In this document: piece after piece, positions 29,634-37,420 of the stretch | Layout: the number at the start of each line of letters is the position of its first letter | Numbering within the stretch: the first letter of the stretch is position 1 | DNA from: Bradyrhizobium guangdongense | GTDB lineage: Bacteria > Pseudomonadota > Alphaproteobacteria > Rhizobiales > Xanthobacteraceae | Direction: 5' to 3' | Length of the DNA stretch: 48,546 nucleotides | Assembly (NCBI RefSeq): GCF_006483445.1 | Contig: NZ_PPPT01000089.1 | Coordinates: forward strand, 1-48,546 | The notes under the pieces: model-generated | What the model was told of the DNA's origin: nothing | The model's database searches: none | Seen by the model: only the letters and a program-made list of their open reading frames with translations | Translations under genes and position numbers: made by a program

Positions 29634-30329
29634 ATGTTGCATTCCAACGCCATACTCGCAGCGCTATCGGCGAGCGATGCAGCCGCCCTGCGACCACATC
29701 TTAAGGCCACTCATCTTCCGCAAAAAACCGTGCTGTATGAGACCGGCGATAAGATCGAAGCCGTTTACTTCCCAGTAAGTGCCGTCGTTTCTCTCGTTGT
29801 ATCGCTGGCGAGCGGGGAAATGACTGAAGCCGCAATGGTGGGCAGGGATGGCGCTGTTGGCCTCGCGTCTGCATTAGACGGGAAAATCGCAATGTGCCGT
29901 GCCGTTGTACAATTGGGCGGCGATGCGATGGTCTGTGACCCGGCTGCGTTCAGGGGCGCTGCCTTGCAATCAGAGAGCCTGATTTCAACGGTGATGCGAC
30001 ACGAGCAGACTTTATTCGCGCAAGCACAGCAATCAACCGCTTGCATGGCAAATCATGAAATTGATGCCCGGCTTTGCCGCTGGCTCTTGCGCGCCCGTGA
30101 TTTATCCGAAAGCGATCATCTTCCGTTCACGCAGGAATTTCTTGCTGAAATGCTGGGCGTCCAGCGCACGAGCGTGACAACCGTGGCGCGCACGCTTCAG
30201 GAAGCGGGGATGGTCAAGTACGCTCGCGGAAAAATTGAAATACTTGATGTTGAAGGTCTGCGCGAAGGCGCCTGCGAGTGCTACGAAACGATTAAGCAAC
30301 AGTACTGCCAGTTGCTAGGCCACAAATAA
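29634..30329 (+). CDS. Crp/Fnr-family transcriptional regulator
   Basis: A 231-aa regulator with an N-terminal cNMP-type beta-roll (about 5-120; LPQKTVLYETGDKIEAVYFPVSAVVSLVV, MVGRDGAVGLA) and a C-terminal winged HTH (about 145-220; FTQEFLAEMLGVQRTSVTTVARTLQEAGMV). It lacks the Cys cluster of oxygen-sensing FNR. The recognition helix VQRTSVTTVARTL does not have the E-x2-SR pattern that reads TTGAT, so I do not expect it to bind the FixK boxes in this window. The ATG at 29634 gives 6-nt spacing to GGGAG; 29631 is an alternative. Composition is less GC-rich than in genes to the left. Confidence 0.88.
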   Translation: MLHSNAILAALSASDAAALRPHLKATHLPQKTVLYETGDKIEAVYFPVSAVVSLVVSLASGEMTEAAMVGRDGAVGLASALDGKIAMCRAVVQLGGDAMVCDPAAFRGAALQSESLISTVMRHEQTLFAQAQQSTACMANHEIDARLCRWLLRARDLSESDHLPFTQEFLAEMLGVQRTSVTTVARTLQEAGMVKYARGKIEILDVEGLREGACECYETIKQQYCQLLGHK

Positions 30330-30546
30330 TCGGGCGTGGAGAACCAAGAAGCTGCGGAATTTCCAGACTGGGCATGCATGGCATCAAATCAATTGTTTGG
30401 AATGCCCGTTCGAGAGCCGCCAGCTTGGACGAAGAGGCCCCGGTTTGGTAAGCCCCCTCGCCAAGGTCTACCGTCCATCTCCAATCGGAGCTATTGGCTT
30501 CTGGCCTCAACGAATATGGAATGTTCCTGTACGTCCAGAAGGTCAT
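30292..30546 (-). CDS. Small conserved-type protein, unknown function
   Basis: 84 aa from the ATG at 30546, or a GTG at 30555. The core SDWRWTVDLGEGAYQTGASSSKLAALERAFQTID matches a pattern I know from small Bradyrhizobium-type proteins: a W-x-W-x-V strand, a Gly-rich turn, then an Ala-rich helix ending in A-x2-x-ID. The function is unknown. It overlaps the 3' end of the Crp/Fnr gene by 38 bp tail-to-tail. The opposite-strand frames here look like its shadows. Coding confidence is moderate. Confidence 0.5.
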   Translation of the reverse strand: MTFWTYRNIPYSLRPEANSSDWRWTVDLGEGAYQTGASSSKLAALERAFQTIDLMPCMPSLEIPQLLGSPRPIICGLATGSTVA

Positions 30547-30691
30547 GGCGCGCACCTGGGGCTGCTGCGACGAAGAGGAAGAGATCGTCTACCAACTAAC
30601 GCAACCTCACAGAGGCAAACTTCGTCCGGAGGGGCCACGGCGGGATTCCATGTGGACAGCGAGAGACGGGCTCCGCCCTATCCTCGATGGG

Positions 30692-30859
30692 TTATTGTCG
30701 CTTTGGATTGTCCTGAGTCCCACCCGGAGTTGCGGGCACGTCTCTGGCTTCTTCTTCGGCTAAAAGCTGTCGGATGAGCGCCCGCTTATCCTCGTTCGTC
30801 TCTTCCTCCAGAAGTCGCCGGTATCGGCGGATATTTTCATTGTGAATGTAGCGCTCCAT
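30692..30859 (-). CDS. Small charged helical protein, unknown function
   Basis: 55 aa beginning MERYIHNENIRRYRRLLEE, then TNEDKRALIRQLLAEEEARD, an amphipathic helical hairpin-type protein. The ATG at 30859 has AGGAG 7 nt upstream, which fixes the start and argues strongly for a real gene despite its size. The same kind of short protein occurs widely in Rhizobiales by my recollection; the function is not known. A 30-bp perfect palindrome lies 40 bp upstream (30899-30928) and probably controls it. The 84-aa gene downstream could be in the same transcript (145 bp gap). Confidence 0.7.
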   Translation of the reverse strand: MERYIHNENIRRYRRLLEEETNEDKRALIRQLLAEEEARDVPATPGGTQDNPKRQ

Positions 30860-31188
30860 GACCGGTCTCCTGGACGAGAGCCTAAGACGCAAGGATTCCA
30901 ATGTCTGTCGGGTACCCGACAGACATTGCCAAATTAGGACGGCCGATGTGCCTTCGCGTCATTGGCGAAGCCGAATTCGGTGTGCCGGCCTCTTTTGCAC
31001 TGAACGTCGCTCCCGGCAGAATTGTTTGAACTCGATTGTTTTAACTCGATCTCTGGAAAGCAGATCTCTCGCCACTGCAACGAATCGCAGCTCTGGGTGA
31101 ACTCCGCCTCTGGTGTTATCGGACGGCTCCAGCTTCCGCATCTGCCAGAACGGGGTATTGAGGACCTCCGGCCCGGTCTCCGCTCGGG
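30860..31188. other. Intergenic region with palindrome, no gene seen
   Basis: 329 bp between the 55-aa gene and the CBS-BON gene. It contains the 30-bp palindrome at 30899-30928 and, near 31023-31052, two copies of AACTCGAT about 15 bp apart. Open frames here have no protein-like composition or ribosome site. Confidence 0.5.
30899..30928. promoter_or_regulatory. 30-bp perfect palindrome (operator candidate)
   Basis: Every base of the 15-bp left arm pairs with the right arm, centred on GGTACC between 30913 and 30914. The inner part TGTCGGGTACCCGACA fits TGT-N10-ACA, the form of NifA-type enhancer sites, but no -24/-12 promoter is visible nearby. There is no loop and no T-run, so an operator is more likely than a terminator. 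It lies 40 bp before the 55-aa gene. Confidence 0.6.
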
Positions 31189-31875
31189 TCAGTAGACGAA
31201 GGCCGGTGTTTCGAGCAGATGGTCATTCACGGTCACCACGCCGGGTATCGCTTCGGCGGCAACGCGAATGGCCGTGCGTTCGGCGACCGACGGCGCGAAA
31301 CCCCAGATGTCGACCACGCCATTCTGCACGATCGCGTTCACATTGAACGTATGAGCCCAGGGCTGCTTCCTGAGCTCCTCGAAGAACCTCTTCCTGATGA
31401 CTGAATCCGGAAGCGAAATCTCAAGCCTTGGTCTGGCACTCGCGATGGCTTGGAGCAGGTTGGCCCGGCTGACGATTCCGACGATCTGGCCTTCCTTGTT
31501 GACGATAGGAAGGCGTTTGATCTGGCGCTGTTCGAGAAGCATGGCGACCTCGTGCAGAGGCGTCTCGGGTGAGGTGGTAGCGACGTCCCGCGTCATGATG
31601 TCCTGCACCTTGATCGAGTGCGACTTGACGTATTCAGTCGCAAGCTGGGCATCGCCGGTCAGCAGGCGCAACCACCACGAGGGGGAGCGTTCGGTCCCGC
31701 TCTCGGCCCTGTGGAGCAGATCGCCTTCGCTCACGATTCCGAGCACCTTGTTGTCCGCATCGACGACCGGCACAGCACTGATCCGGCGTTCCAACAGGAT
31801 CTGCGCGACCTGGCGGACGGTTGTGTTTGGTCCAACCGTGACCACTGGCGACACCATCACGTCTCGTGCATGCAT
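31189..31875 (-). CDS. CBS-domain pair with C-terminal BON domain
   Basis: A 228-aa cytosolic protein. The first CBS motif (about 4-60) reads ARDVMVSPVVTVGPNTTVRQVAQILLERRISAVPVVD. The second (about 92-150) reads VQDIMTRDVATTSPETPLHEVAMLLEQRQIKRLPIVN. A BON domain (about 160-225) follows, ending VDIWGFAPSVAERTAIRVAAEAIPGVVTVNDHL. CBS pairs bind adenine nucleotides and regulate partners; BON domains often contact membranes or lipids. The ATG at 31875 has GGAGG 6 nt upstream; the longer frame to 31944 would run through the FixK box. A perfect FixK/FNR box (31931-31944) predicts expression at low oxygen. Confidence 0.93.
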   Translation of the reverse strand: MHARDVMVSPVVTVGPNTTVRQVAQILLERRISAVPVVDADNKVLGIVSEGDLLHRAESGTERSPSWWLRLLTGDAQLATEYVKSHSIKVQDIMTRDVATTSPETPLHEVAMLLEQRQIKRLPIVNKEGQIVGIVSRANLLQAIASARPRLEISLPDSVIRKRFFEELRKQPWAHTFNVNAIVQNGVVDIWGFAPSVAERTAIRVAAEAIPGVVTVNDHLLETPAFVY

Positions 31876-31930
31876 GACAAGCCTCCGTATCCAGGATTTT
31901 CGTATCCTGCCCGATCGCGGGCCGCTTGGA

Positions 31931-31944
31931 TTGACCCGGATCAA
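31931..31944. promoter_or_regulatory. FixK/FNR-type box upstream of CBS-BON
   Basis: TTGACCCGGATCAA is a perfect TTGA-N6-TCAA site centred about 62 bp before the ATG at 31875. Activation at -41.5 would give a start near 31896 and a leader of about 20 nt. The -10 (GGATAC/GATACG) is weak, as is usual for activator-dependent promoters. Confidence 0.65.
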
Positions 31945-32112
31945 GCAGCGCGGCTTGCTCGCGAATGGTTCAGGAAGGCGGTCGGCCTACCGCCCAAGAC
32001 GGTCGAATGGCACTGGAACTCGATCCGGCCGGCTTTCTGCGCATCACGCGCCACTCGTGTTGTTGCAATTCACCTAGCCATTTCGACTGCGAGGCGGGCG
32101 AGCGTCGCGCCT

Positions 32113-32331
32113 CTAAGCATCCGGCCACTTCGGTACCCACTGGTCGCCACGTTTCACATAGGAGCGCTTCACGGCGGCCCATGCTGTTCGATGCGCGATT
32201 TCTTCTTGTCGAAGCTCCCCCGTATGCGAGGCAAAGGAATGGTTGAATGCCTCCCGATAGATGTCGAGGGCATGAGACGGCAGGTGGTGCCGCACGCCAG
32301 GCGGAAGATCGCTGTTCGATCGATAAGGCAT
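32113..32331 (-). CDS. chaB: ChaB family protein
   Basis: 72 aa that match ChaB over their whole length: MPYRSNSDLPPGVRHHLPSH, ALDIYREAFNHSF and EEIAHRTAWAAVKRSYVK, against MPYKTKSDLP, HVLPSHAQDIYKEAFN and TAHKVAWAAVK in E. coli ChaB. ChaB was named as a regulator of the cation antiporter ChaA, but its biochemical role is poorly defined; no chaA is nearby. The ATG at 32331 has GGGAG 5 nt upstream. It lies 65 bp after groEL on the same strand and 237 bp before CBS-BON, suggesting a groEL-chaB transcript. Confidence 0.92.
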   Translation of the reverse strand: MPYRSNSDLPPGVRHHLPSHALDIYREAFNHSFASHTGELRQEEIAHRTAWAAVKRSYVKRGDQWVPKWPDA

Positions 32332-32396
32332 CCGAACTCCCGTGCCTCTCACCCCGATCCTTGGCGGTAAGGAGCCGAAGCAGAAAGCCGCTGCGG

Positions 32397-34019
32397 CTAA
32401 ATCGCCAGGTCGTGCTCGGGCGCCCGCTCGCGCTTCGAGTCCGGAATCTCCGTCATCGTCGCTTCCGTCAGGAGCAGCACGCTGGCAACCGAAACGGCAT
32501 TCTCAAGTGCGATCCGCACGACCTTCACTGGATCGACAATGCCGGCTTCCACGAGATCGACATAGACCTTGCGGGCAGCATCGAAGCCTACGCTGCCTTC
32601 GCTGCTCAGCATCCGCGCAACCACAACCCCGCCATCGGTAGCGGAATTCTCCGCAATCTGACGTGCCGGAGCTTCAAGTGCGCGCCTTAGAATTTGCACA
32701 CCGGTCCGTTCGTCACCCTCGCAAATCCCTTCTTCCCCGGTCACTGCGGCCACGGTTCGAAGCAGCGCGAGTCCGCCGCCTGGTACGATGCCCTCCGCAA
32801 CGGCCGCTTTGGTCGAGCTGATGGCATCGTCGAGGGCTTCCTTCTTGGCTTTCATCTCGGCTTCGGTCGGCGCTCCGACCCGGATCACGGCGACGCCGCC
32901 AGATAGCTTGGCCAGGCGTTCCCCGAGCTTTTCCCGGTCGTAGTCACTGGTGGTCTTCTCGATTTCGACCCGAATCTGCGCCAGCCGCGCGTCAATGCGC
33001 GAACGGTCGCCGCCGCTTCCGATCAGGGTGGTGTTCTCCTTGTCGGCAACCACCCGCGCGGCACGGCCAAGCTGTTGCAGAGTGGCACTTTCCAGCTTCA
33101 AGCCAATCTCTTCGGAGATGACCTGCGCGCCGGTCAAAATTGCGATGTCCTCCAGCATGGCCTTGCGCCGATCGCCGAACCCGGGCGCCTTGACCGCGCA
33201 GGCCTTCAGCACGCCGCGAAGCTGGTTGACGATAAGCGTCGCCAAAGCTTCGCCTTCGATGTCTTCCGCGATGATCAGGAGCGACCGGCCACTCTTGGCA
33301 ACCTGCTCGAGCAGAGGCACGAGGTCGCGCAACGCGCCGATCTTGTGGTCGCAGAGGAGAACGTAGGGGTCCTGTAACACAGCTTCCATACGGTCCGCAT
33401 CTGTGACGAAATAGGGCGACAGGAAACCGCGATCGAACTTCATTCCTTCGACGACGTCCAGAAACGTCTCCGTCGTTTTGGATTCTTCGACCGAGATCAC
33501 GCCATCGCCGCCGACCTTTTCAATGGCGTCGGCGACCAGTTCACCGATGGACGTATCGTTGTGTGCCGAAATCGTCGCAACCTGCGCCTTCTCGGCCCTG
33601 GTCTTCACCGGCTTTGCCATGGCGCGCAGCGCCGCGATGGCGGCCTGTGTGCCTCGATCCAGACCACGCTTCAGGTCGATTGCGCTCGCGCCGGCAACGA
33701 CGTTGCGAACTCCGTCCGACAGAATGGCATGCGCAAGTATCGTCGAGGTGCTGGTGCCGTCTCCGACCACGTCGCCTGTCTTCTCGGCGGCCTGACGAAG
33801 GACCTGGGCGCCAAGATTCTCCTCGGGATCCCTAAGATCGAACTCCTTCGCGATGGTGACGCCATCGTTGCAGACGATCGGCGTTCCCCATCCCTTCTGA
33901 ATCAGAACAGATTTCGACTTCGGGCCAAGTGTAACGCGCACCGCGTCTGCGAGGAGGGAAGCACCACGCAGGATCTTCTCGCGTGCCGCCGAATGGAACA
34001 GGATTTGTTTGTGTGCCAT
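32397..34019 (-). CDS. groEL: Solo GroEL-type chaperonin (60 kDa)
   Basis: A 540-aa group I chaperonin. It has equatorial, intermediate and apical domains, the ATP-site motifs [14 protein letters not shown] and [13 protein letters not shown] (canonical GDGTTT), and [20 protein letters not shown]. The C-terminus is [10 protein letters not shown]; the Gly-Gly-Met repeat tail of housekeeping GroEL is absent. No groES precedes it and no CIRCE element is seen. Upstream is a perfect FixK/FNR box instead. This is probably a specialised, low-oxygen-induced paralogue that uses GroES from elsewhere, or none. The ATG at 34019 has only a weak ribosome site. chaB follows. Confidence 0.95.
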   Translation of the reverse strand: MAHKQILFHSAAREKILRGASLLADAVRVTLGPKSKSVLIQKGWGTPIVCNDGVTIAKEFDLRDPEENLGAQVLRQAAEKTGDVVGDGTSTSTILAHAILSDGVRNVVAGASAIDLKRGLDRGTQAAIAALRAMAKPVKTRAEKAQVATISAHNDTSIGELVADAIEKVGGDGVISVEESKTTETFLDVVEGMKFDRGFLSPYFVTDADRMEAVLQDPYVLLCDHKIGALRDLVPLLEQVAKSGRSLLIIAEDIEGEALATLIVNQLRGVLKACAVKAPGFGDRRKAMLEDIAILTGAQVISEEIGLKLESATLQQLGRAARVVADKENTTLIGSGGDRSRIDARLAQIRVEIEKTTSDYDREKLGERLAKLSGGVAVIRVGAPTEAEMKAKKEALDDAISSTKAAVAEGIVPGGGLALLRTVAAVTGEEGICEGDERTGVQILRRALEAPARQIAENSATDGGVVVARMLSSEGSVGFDAARKVYVDLVEAGIVDPVKVVRIALENAVSVASVLLLTEATMTEIPDSKRERAPEHDLAI

Positions 34020-34084
34020 TGAAATGCCCGAGTGTGCGCCGCCGTTGCCGATATTCCAGTTTGTATGACTGCGCTTGGCATGAA

Positions 34085-34098
34085 TTGATCTTGGTCAA
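34085..34098. promoter_or_regulatory. FixK/FNR-type box upstream of groEL
   Basis: TTGATCTTGGTCAA is a perfect TTGA-N6-TCAA site centred about 72 bp before the groEL ATG. Activation from -41.5 predicts a start near 34050 with a leader of about 31 nt. TACAAA (34065-34060 on the minus strand) is close to the expected -10. Confidence 0.7.
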
Positions 34099-34312
34099 TG
34101 TACAGCCGACGCCGAATGTCGCGATCTCTGCAAGGCAGCGGTGGCGTTGTTGGCCGAAACAAGCCGAGGCAGTCGTCTCCCATCACCTATTCGACGGATG
34201 TTCGTGGGAAGAACAGACGGAGCCAGATCAAGTCTCATCGGGAGCAGACCATGGCGATGCCATCCTCCTCCAGACCGCAAAGCGGCCGCGACTAATCCAT
34301 GAGCCTGCGACC

Positions 34313-34804
34313 TCAGCCCAGTTCAGCCGATAATTTGCGCATCGCACGGTCGAGCACCTCGGCCTCCTCCGCCGTCAGCACGCTCAGCAGCTTCGTTTCC
34401 CGCGCCAGCGCGAACGGCACGATCTTGCGGTACAGCGCGCGTCCCGTCGGCGTCAGCGAGACGATGAGCCCGCGCCGGTCGTCGGGATCGGATTTGCGGG
34501 TCACGATGCCGCGCGCCTCCAGGCCCTGCATGGCGCGGCTGACCTGCATCTTGTCGAGTGTCGTGAGCGGCCCGACCTGCTTGGTCGCGATCTCCGATCG
34601 CCCCCCCAGCAGCGCGAGCACGCGCCATTCCTGCCGCGTCAGCGCGAAGCGCTCGGAATAGACCTCGGCCACCGCCAGGGACACCTGCTCGGCGAGCCGG
34701 GCCAGCCGATAGGGAAAATAGCGCTGCAGGTCGAGCACCGCCCCCTCGCCTTCCGAACCGCCCTTCGCGGCAAGGCTCCGCGCCTCGTTCGTACGTCCCG
34801 CCAT
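34313..34804 (-). CDS. MarR-family transcriptional regulator
   Basis: A 163-aa winged-helix regulator: helices FPYRLARLAEQVSLAVAEVYSERFALTRQEWRVLALLG, recognition region TLDKMQVSRAMQGLEARGIVTRK, and the wing SDPDDRRGLIVSLTPTGRALY. The frame stays open to 34882, but that extension would cover the FixK box, so the ATG at 34804 is preferred. It is divergent from the VOC-monooxygenase operon. The palindrome at 34875-34890 overlaps that operon's -10, so repression relieved by a phenolic ligand is the likely mode. Confidence 0.9.
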   Translation of the reverse strand: MAGRTNEARSLAAKGGSEGEGAVLDLQRYFPYRLARLAEQVSLAVAEVYSERFALTRQEWRVLALLGGRSEIATKQVGPLTTLDKMQVSRAMQGLEARGIVTRKSDPDDRRGLIVSLTPTGRALYRKIVPFALARETKLLSVLTAEEAEVLDRAMRKLSAELG

Positions 34805-34849
34805 GCCAATCCGTCCCACGCTGCCACCGGCAAGATTCTTCCCGTCCGA

Positions 34850-34863
34850 TTGATCGAGATCAA
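34850..34863. promoter_or_regulatory. FixK/FNR-type box between MarR and VOC genes
   Basis: TTGATCGAGATCAA is a perfect TTGA-N6-TCAA site. On the plus strand a -41.5 position predicts a start near 34898, and TACTAA (34887-34892) lies exactly at -12 to -7. This makes the VOC operon the best target, although a box in this position could also serve marR on the other strand. Confidence 0.68.
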
Positions 34864-34874
34864 ATCCGGCGGAT

Positions 34875-34890
34875 AGTAACATTTGATACT
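34875..34890. promoter_or_regulatory. MarR-type operator overlapping the -10
   Basis: AGTAACATTTGATACT is a 16-bp palindrome with 6 of 8 pairs matching (AGTA-x-CA half sites). It covers the predicted -10 of the VOC promoter, where a bound MarR protein would block polymerase. Confidence 0.5.
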
Positions 34891-34940
34891 AATTTGGCAA
34901 CGGCACGCCATGACCACGTGCCCAGGGAGCCCGGAACGCC

Positions 34941-35483
34941 ATGAAGATCGAGAAGATCCACCACGTCGCCTATCGCTGCGTCGACGCCAAGGCCACCGTC
35001 GATTTCTACAAGAAGGTTTTGGACATGGACCTGCTCGGCGCCATCGCCGAGGATAAGGTGCCCTCGACCAAGGCGCCCGATCCCTACATGCACATCTTCC
35101 TCGATGCGGGGAACGGCAACATTCTCGCCTTCTTCGAGCTGCCGAACTCGCCGCCGATGGGTCGCGACCCCAACACGCCGGACTGGACCCAGCACATCGC
35201 CTTCCAGGTCAAGGACCTCGCCGAGCTCGAAGAGGCCAAGGCGCGCGCGGAGGCTGCCGGCCTCGACGTCGTCGGTATCACCGACCACACCATCTTCAAG
35301 TCGATCTACTTTCGCGACCCGAACGGCCACCGCCTCGAGATCGCCGCCTGGACCGCAACGCCGGACCAGATCCAACGCATGAAATCCGTTGCCCACGACA
35401 TGGTCGAGGAATGGTCGCGCACCAAGCGCCCGCCGCGCCACACCGCCTGGATGCACGAGAAGGAGTTTGCGGACGCACGCTGA
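34941..35483 (+). CDS. VOC (glyoxalase/dioxygenase superfamily) protein
   Basis: A 180-aa vicinal-oxygen-chelate protein with paired beta-alpha-beta-beta-beta units: IEKIHHVAYRCVDAKATVDFYKKVLDMDL, WTQHIAFQVKDLAELEEAKARAEAAG and FRDPNGHRLEIAAW. The candidate metal ligands are the first His (HHVAYR), the middle His (QHIAFQV) and the Glu of RLEIAA. VOC members include ring-cleavage dioxygenases, isomerases and lyases, so the reaction cannot be fixed. It is the first gene of an operon with a flavin monooxygenase, which suggests that it acts on a hydroxylated product. It lies next to a FixK box and a MarR operator. Confidence 0.9.
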   Translation: MKIEKIHHVAYRCVDAKATVDFYKKVLDMDLLGAIAEDKVPSTKAPDPYMHIFLDAGNGNILAFFELPNSPPMGRDPNTPDWTQHIAFQVKDLAELEEAKARAEAAGLDVVGITDHTIFKSIYFRDPNGHRLEIAAWTATPDQIQRMKSVAHDMVEEWSRTKRPPRHTAWMHEKEFADAR

Positions 35484-35512
35484 TTTCGGGCAGGGCTCGC
35501 GGAGATACCGAC

Positions 35513-37150
35513 ATGACCTACGTCTATCCAAAATTCGCCTATCGGCGCTCGCAGGAGCAGGCTGAGAGCCTGGTGCGCCGGCATCCGATCGTGGTGATCG
35601 GTGCCGGCCCGATTGGCCTGACCGCCGCACTCGACTGCGCGGCGCGCGGCCAGAGCGTGGTGGTGCTCGACGACAACGACACCGTCAGCATCGGCTCGCG
35701 CGCGGTCTGCTACGCCAAGCGGCCGCTGGAGATCTGGGACCGCCTGCATTGTGCCGCACCGATGGTCGCACGCGGCGTGAGCTGGCGCATCGGAAAAGTG
35801 TTCTTCCGCGACCAGCTCTCCTATCAGTTCGATCTGCTGCCCGAGCCCGACCACAAGATGCCGGCCATGATCAACCTCCAGCAATATCATCTGGAGGAGA
35901 TTTTGGTCACACGGTGCGAGGCCAATCCGCTGATCGATCTGCGCTGGAAGCACCGGCTGATCCGCATTGTACAAAGGGAAGACCACGCCGTTCTCACGGT
36001 GGAAACGCCCGACGGCGTCTTCACCATGGAGGCGCAATGGGTGATCGCCTGCGACGGCGCCAATTCCGATACGCGCAAGCTGGTCGGGGCCGAGTTCACG
36101 GGCCAGTATTTCCAGGACCGCTTCCTAATTGCCGATGTTGCCATGAAGGCGGAGTTTCCGACCGAGCGCTGGTTCTGGTTCGATCCACCGTTCCATGCCG
36201 GCCAGTCTGTGCTGCTGCACCGGCAGGCCGACAACATCTGGCGCATCGACTTCCAGCTCGGCTGGGATGCAGATCCCGACGAGGAGAAGAAGCCCGAGCG
36301 CGTCATCCCGCGCATCAAGGCGATGCTTGGCGACGATGTCCCGTTCGAGCTCGAATGGGTCTCGATCTACCAGTTCGCCTGCCGCCGCATCGACCGCTTC
36401 CGCCATGGACGGGTGCTGTTCGCCGGCGACGCGGCCCATCAGGTGTCGCCGTTCGGCGCGCGCGGCGCCAATACCGGCATCCAGGACATCGATAATCTGG
36501 CCTGGAAGCTCGCGCTGGTGCTGCGCGGCGAAGCGCCGGAAACGCTGATCGACAGCTATCACGACGAGCGGGCCTTTGCCGCCGACGACAACCTCCTGAA
36601 CTCGACCCGCGCCACCGACTTCATCACGCCCAAGACCAAAGTGAGCCGGCATTTCCGCGACGCCGTGCTGGAGCTCGCCCAGGACCACGGCTTTGCCCGC
36701 ACGCTCGTCAACAGCGGCCGGCTGTCGATGCCGACGCCTTACGTCGCCTCGCCCCTCAGCACGGCGATCGACGACATGGTCGCAGGCCCAATGCGCCCGG
36801 GCACCAATGCAGCCGACGCGCCGATCGAGATCGCAGGCAAGCCCGGCTGGTTCCTCAACTGCCTCGGCGACGGCTTCACCGTCGTGACCTTCGGCCCCGC
36901 CACCGGCCGGACGCAGTTGACCTCCGGCCCGCTCACCGCCCGCATCATCCAGGTCGGGCGCGACATCGACGATCCCACAGGCATCCTCGCGGAGCGTTAC
37001 GGCGCATCGGCCGGCACCACCTATTTGTTCCGGCCCGACCAGTACGTCGCGGCGCGGTGGACGGAGTTCGACTTGGCCAGGATTGCGGACGCGCTGTTGC
37101 GCGCGAGCGGCCACCACGCGCCGGCCCGCCACAGGGAGATTGCGGCATGA
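35513..37150 (+). CDS. FAD-dependent aromatic monooxygenase (group A)
   Basis: A 545-aa flavoprotein hydroxylase of the PheA/MhpA type. It has the Rossmann FAD motif VVIGAGPIGLTAALDCAARG, the DG motif WVIACDGANSDTRKLVG, the GD motif GRVLFAGDAAHQVSPFGARGANTGIQD and a C-terminal thioredoxin-like domain typical of the larger phenolic hydroxylases. The substrate is probably a phenol or hydroxyphenyl acid, but this is not decided by sequence. The ATG at 35513 has GGAG 8 nt upstream; the longer frame overlaps the VOC gene. It lies 29 bp after the VOC gene and its stop overlaps the next start as ATGA. Confidence 0.92.
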   Translation: MTYVYPKFAYRRSQEQAESLVRRHPIVVIGAGPIGLTAALDCAARGQSVVVLDDNDTVSIGSRAVCYAKRPLEIWDRLHCAAPMVARGVSWRIGKVFFRDQLSYQFDLLPEPDHKMPAMINLQQYHLEEILVTRCEANPLIDLRWKHRLIRIVQREDHAVLTVETPDGVFTMEAQWVIACDGANSDTRKLVGAEFTGQYFQDRFLIADVAMKAEFPTERWFWFDPPFHAGQSVLLHRQADNIWRIDFQLGWDADPDEEKKPERVIPRIKAMLGDDVPFELEWVSIYQFACRRIDRFRHGRVLFAGDAAHQVSPFGARGANTGIQDIDNLAWKLALVLRGEAPETLIDSYHDERAFAADDNLLNSTRATDFITPKTKVSRHFRDAVLELAQDHGFARTLVNSGRLSMPTPYVASPLSTAIDDMVAGPMRPGTNAADAPIEIAGKPGWFLNCLGDGFTVVTFGPATGRTQLTSGPLTARIIQVGRDIDDPTGILAERYGASAGTTYLFRPDQYVAARWTEFDLARIADALLRASGHHAPARHREIAA

Positions 37151-37341
37151 TGCTGAACACCTCGCCGAACATTGCCGATCCCGACGGCTTCTATGCCGAG
37201 CTGATCGACAGCCAGCGCGATCTCGACGAGGAGCAGGCGCTGCGCATGAATGCGCGGCTGATTCTGCTTCTTGCGAACCATATCGGCGACCGCGAGGTGC
37301 TTTCGGAGGCAATTGGTCATGCGCGCAGGGGCGGCGCGTAG
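37147..37341 (+). CDS. DUF2783 family small protein
   Basis: 64 aa: DPDGFYAELIDSQRDLDEEQALRMNARLILLLANHIGD. This is the pattern I know as DUF2783, a short helical protein usually encoded right after flavin monooxygenases of this type. The ATG overlaps the monooxygenase stop (ATGA), so the two are translationally coupled and may form a complex or stability partnership. That role is inference; no function has been established to my knowledge. Confidence 0.82.
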   Translation: MMLNTSPNIADPDGFYAELIDSQRDLDEEQALRMNARLILLLANHIGDREVLSEAIGHARRGGA

Positions 37342-37420
37342 CGGCGCCTCCGCTTTCGATTTGATCGACGCGTCAGACGGTTGCGCCGCGTTGCCGGGCC
37401 GTGGGGCCTGCCGGCGCCTT

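Noticed and set aside
30494..30763. 89-aa plus-strand frame (MASGLNEYGM...)
   Set aside because: Its first part is the complement of the small minus-strand protein at 30292-30546 and it has no ribosome site.
31965..32246. Short plus-strand stretch with GLPPKTVEWHWNSI, resembling a LuxR helix
   Set aside because: The frame has no start in context and no continuing domain; probably chance or a decayed fragment.
34098..34295. 65-aa plus-strand frame before MarR
   Set aside because: Low-complexity Arg/Ser sequence, no ribosome site; it begins at the groEL FixK box.
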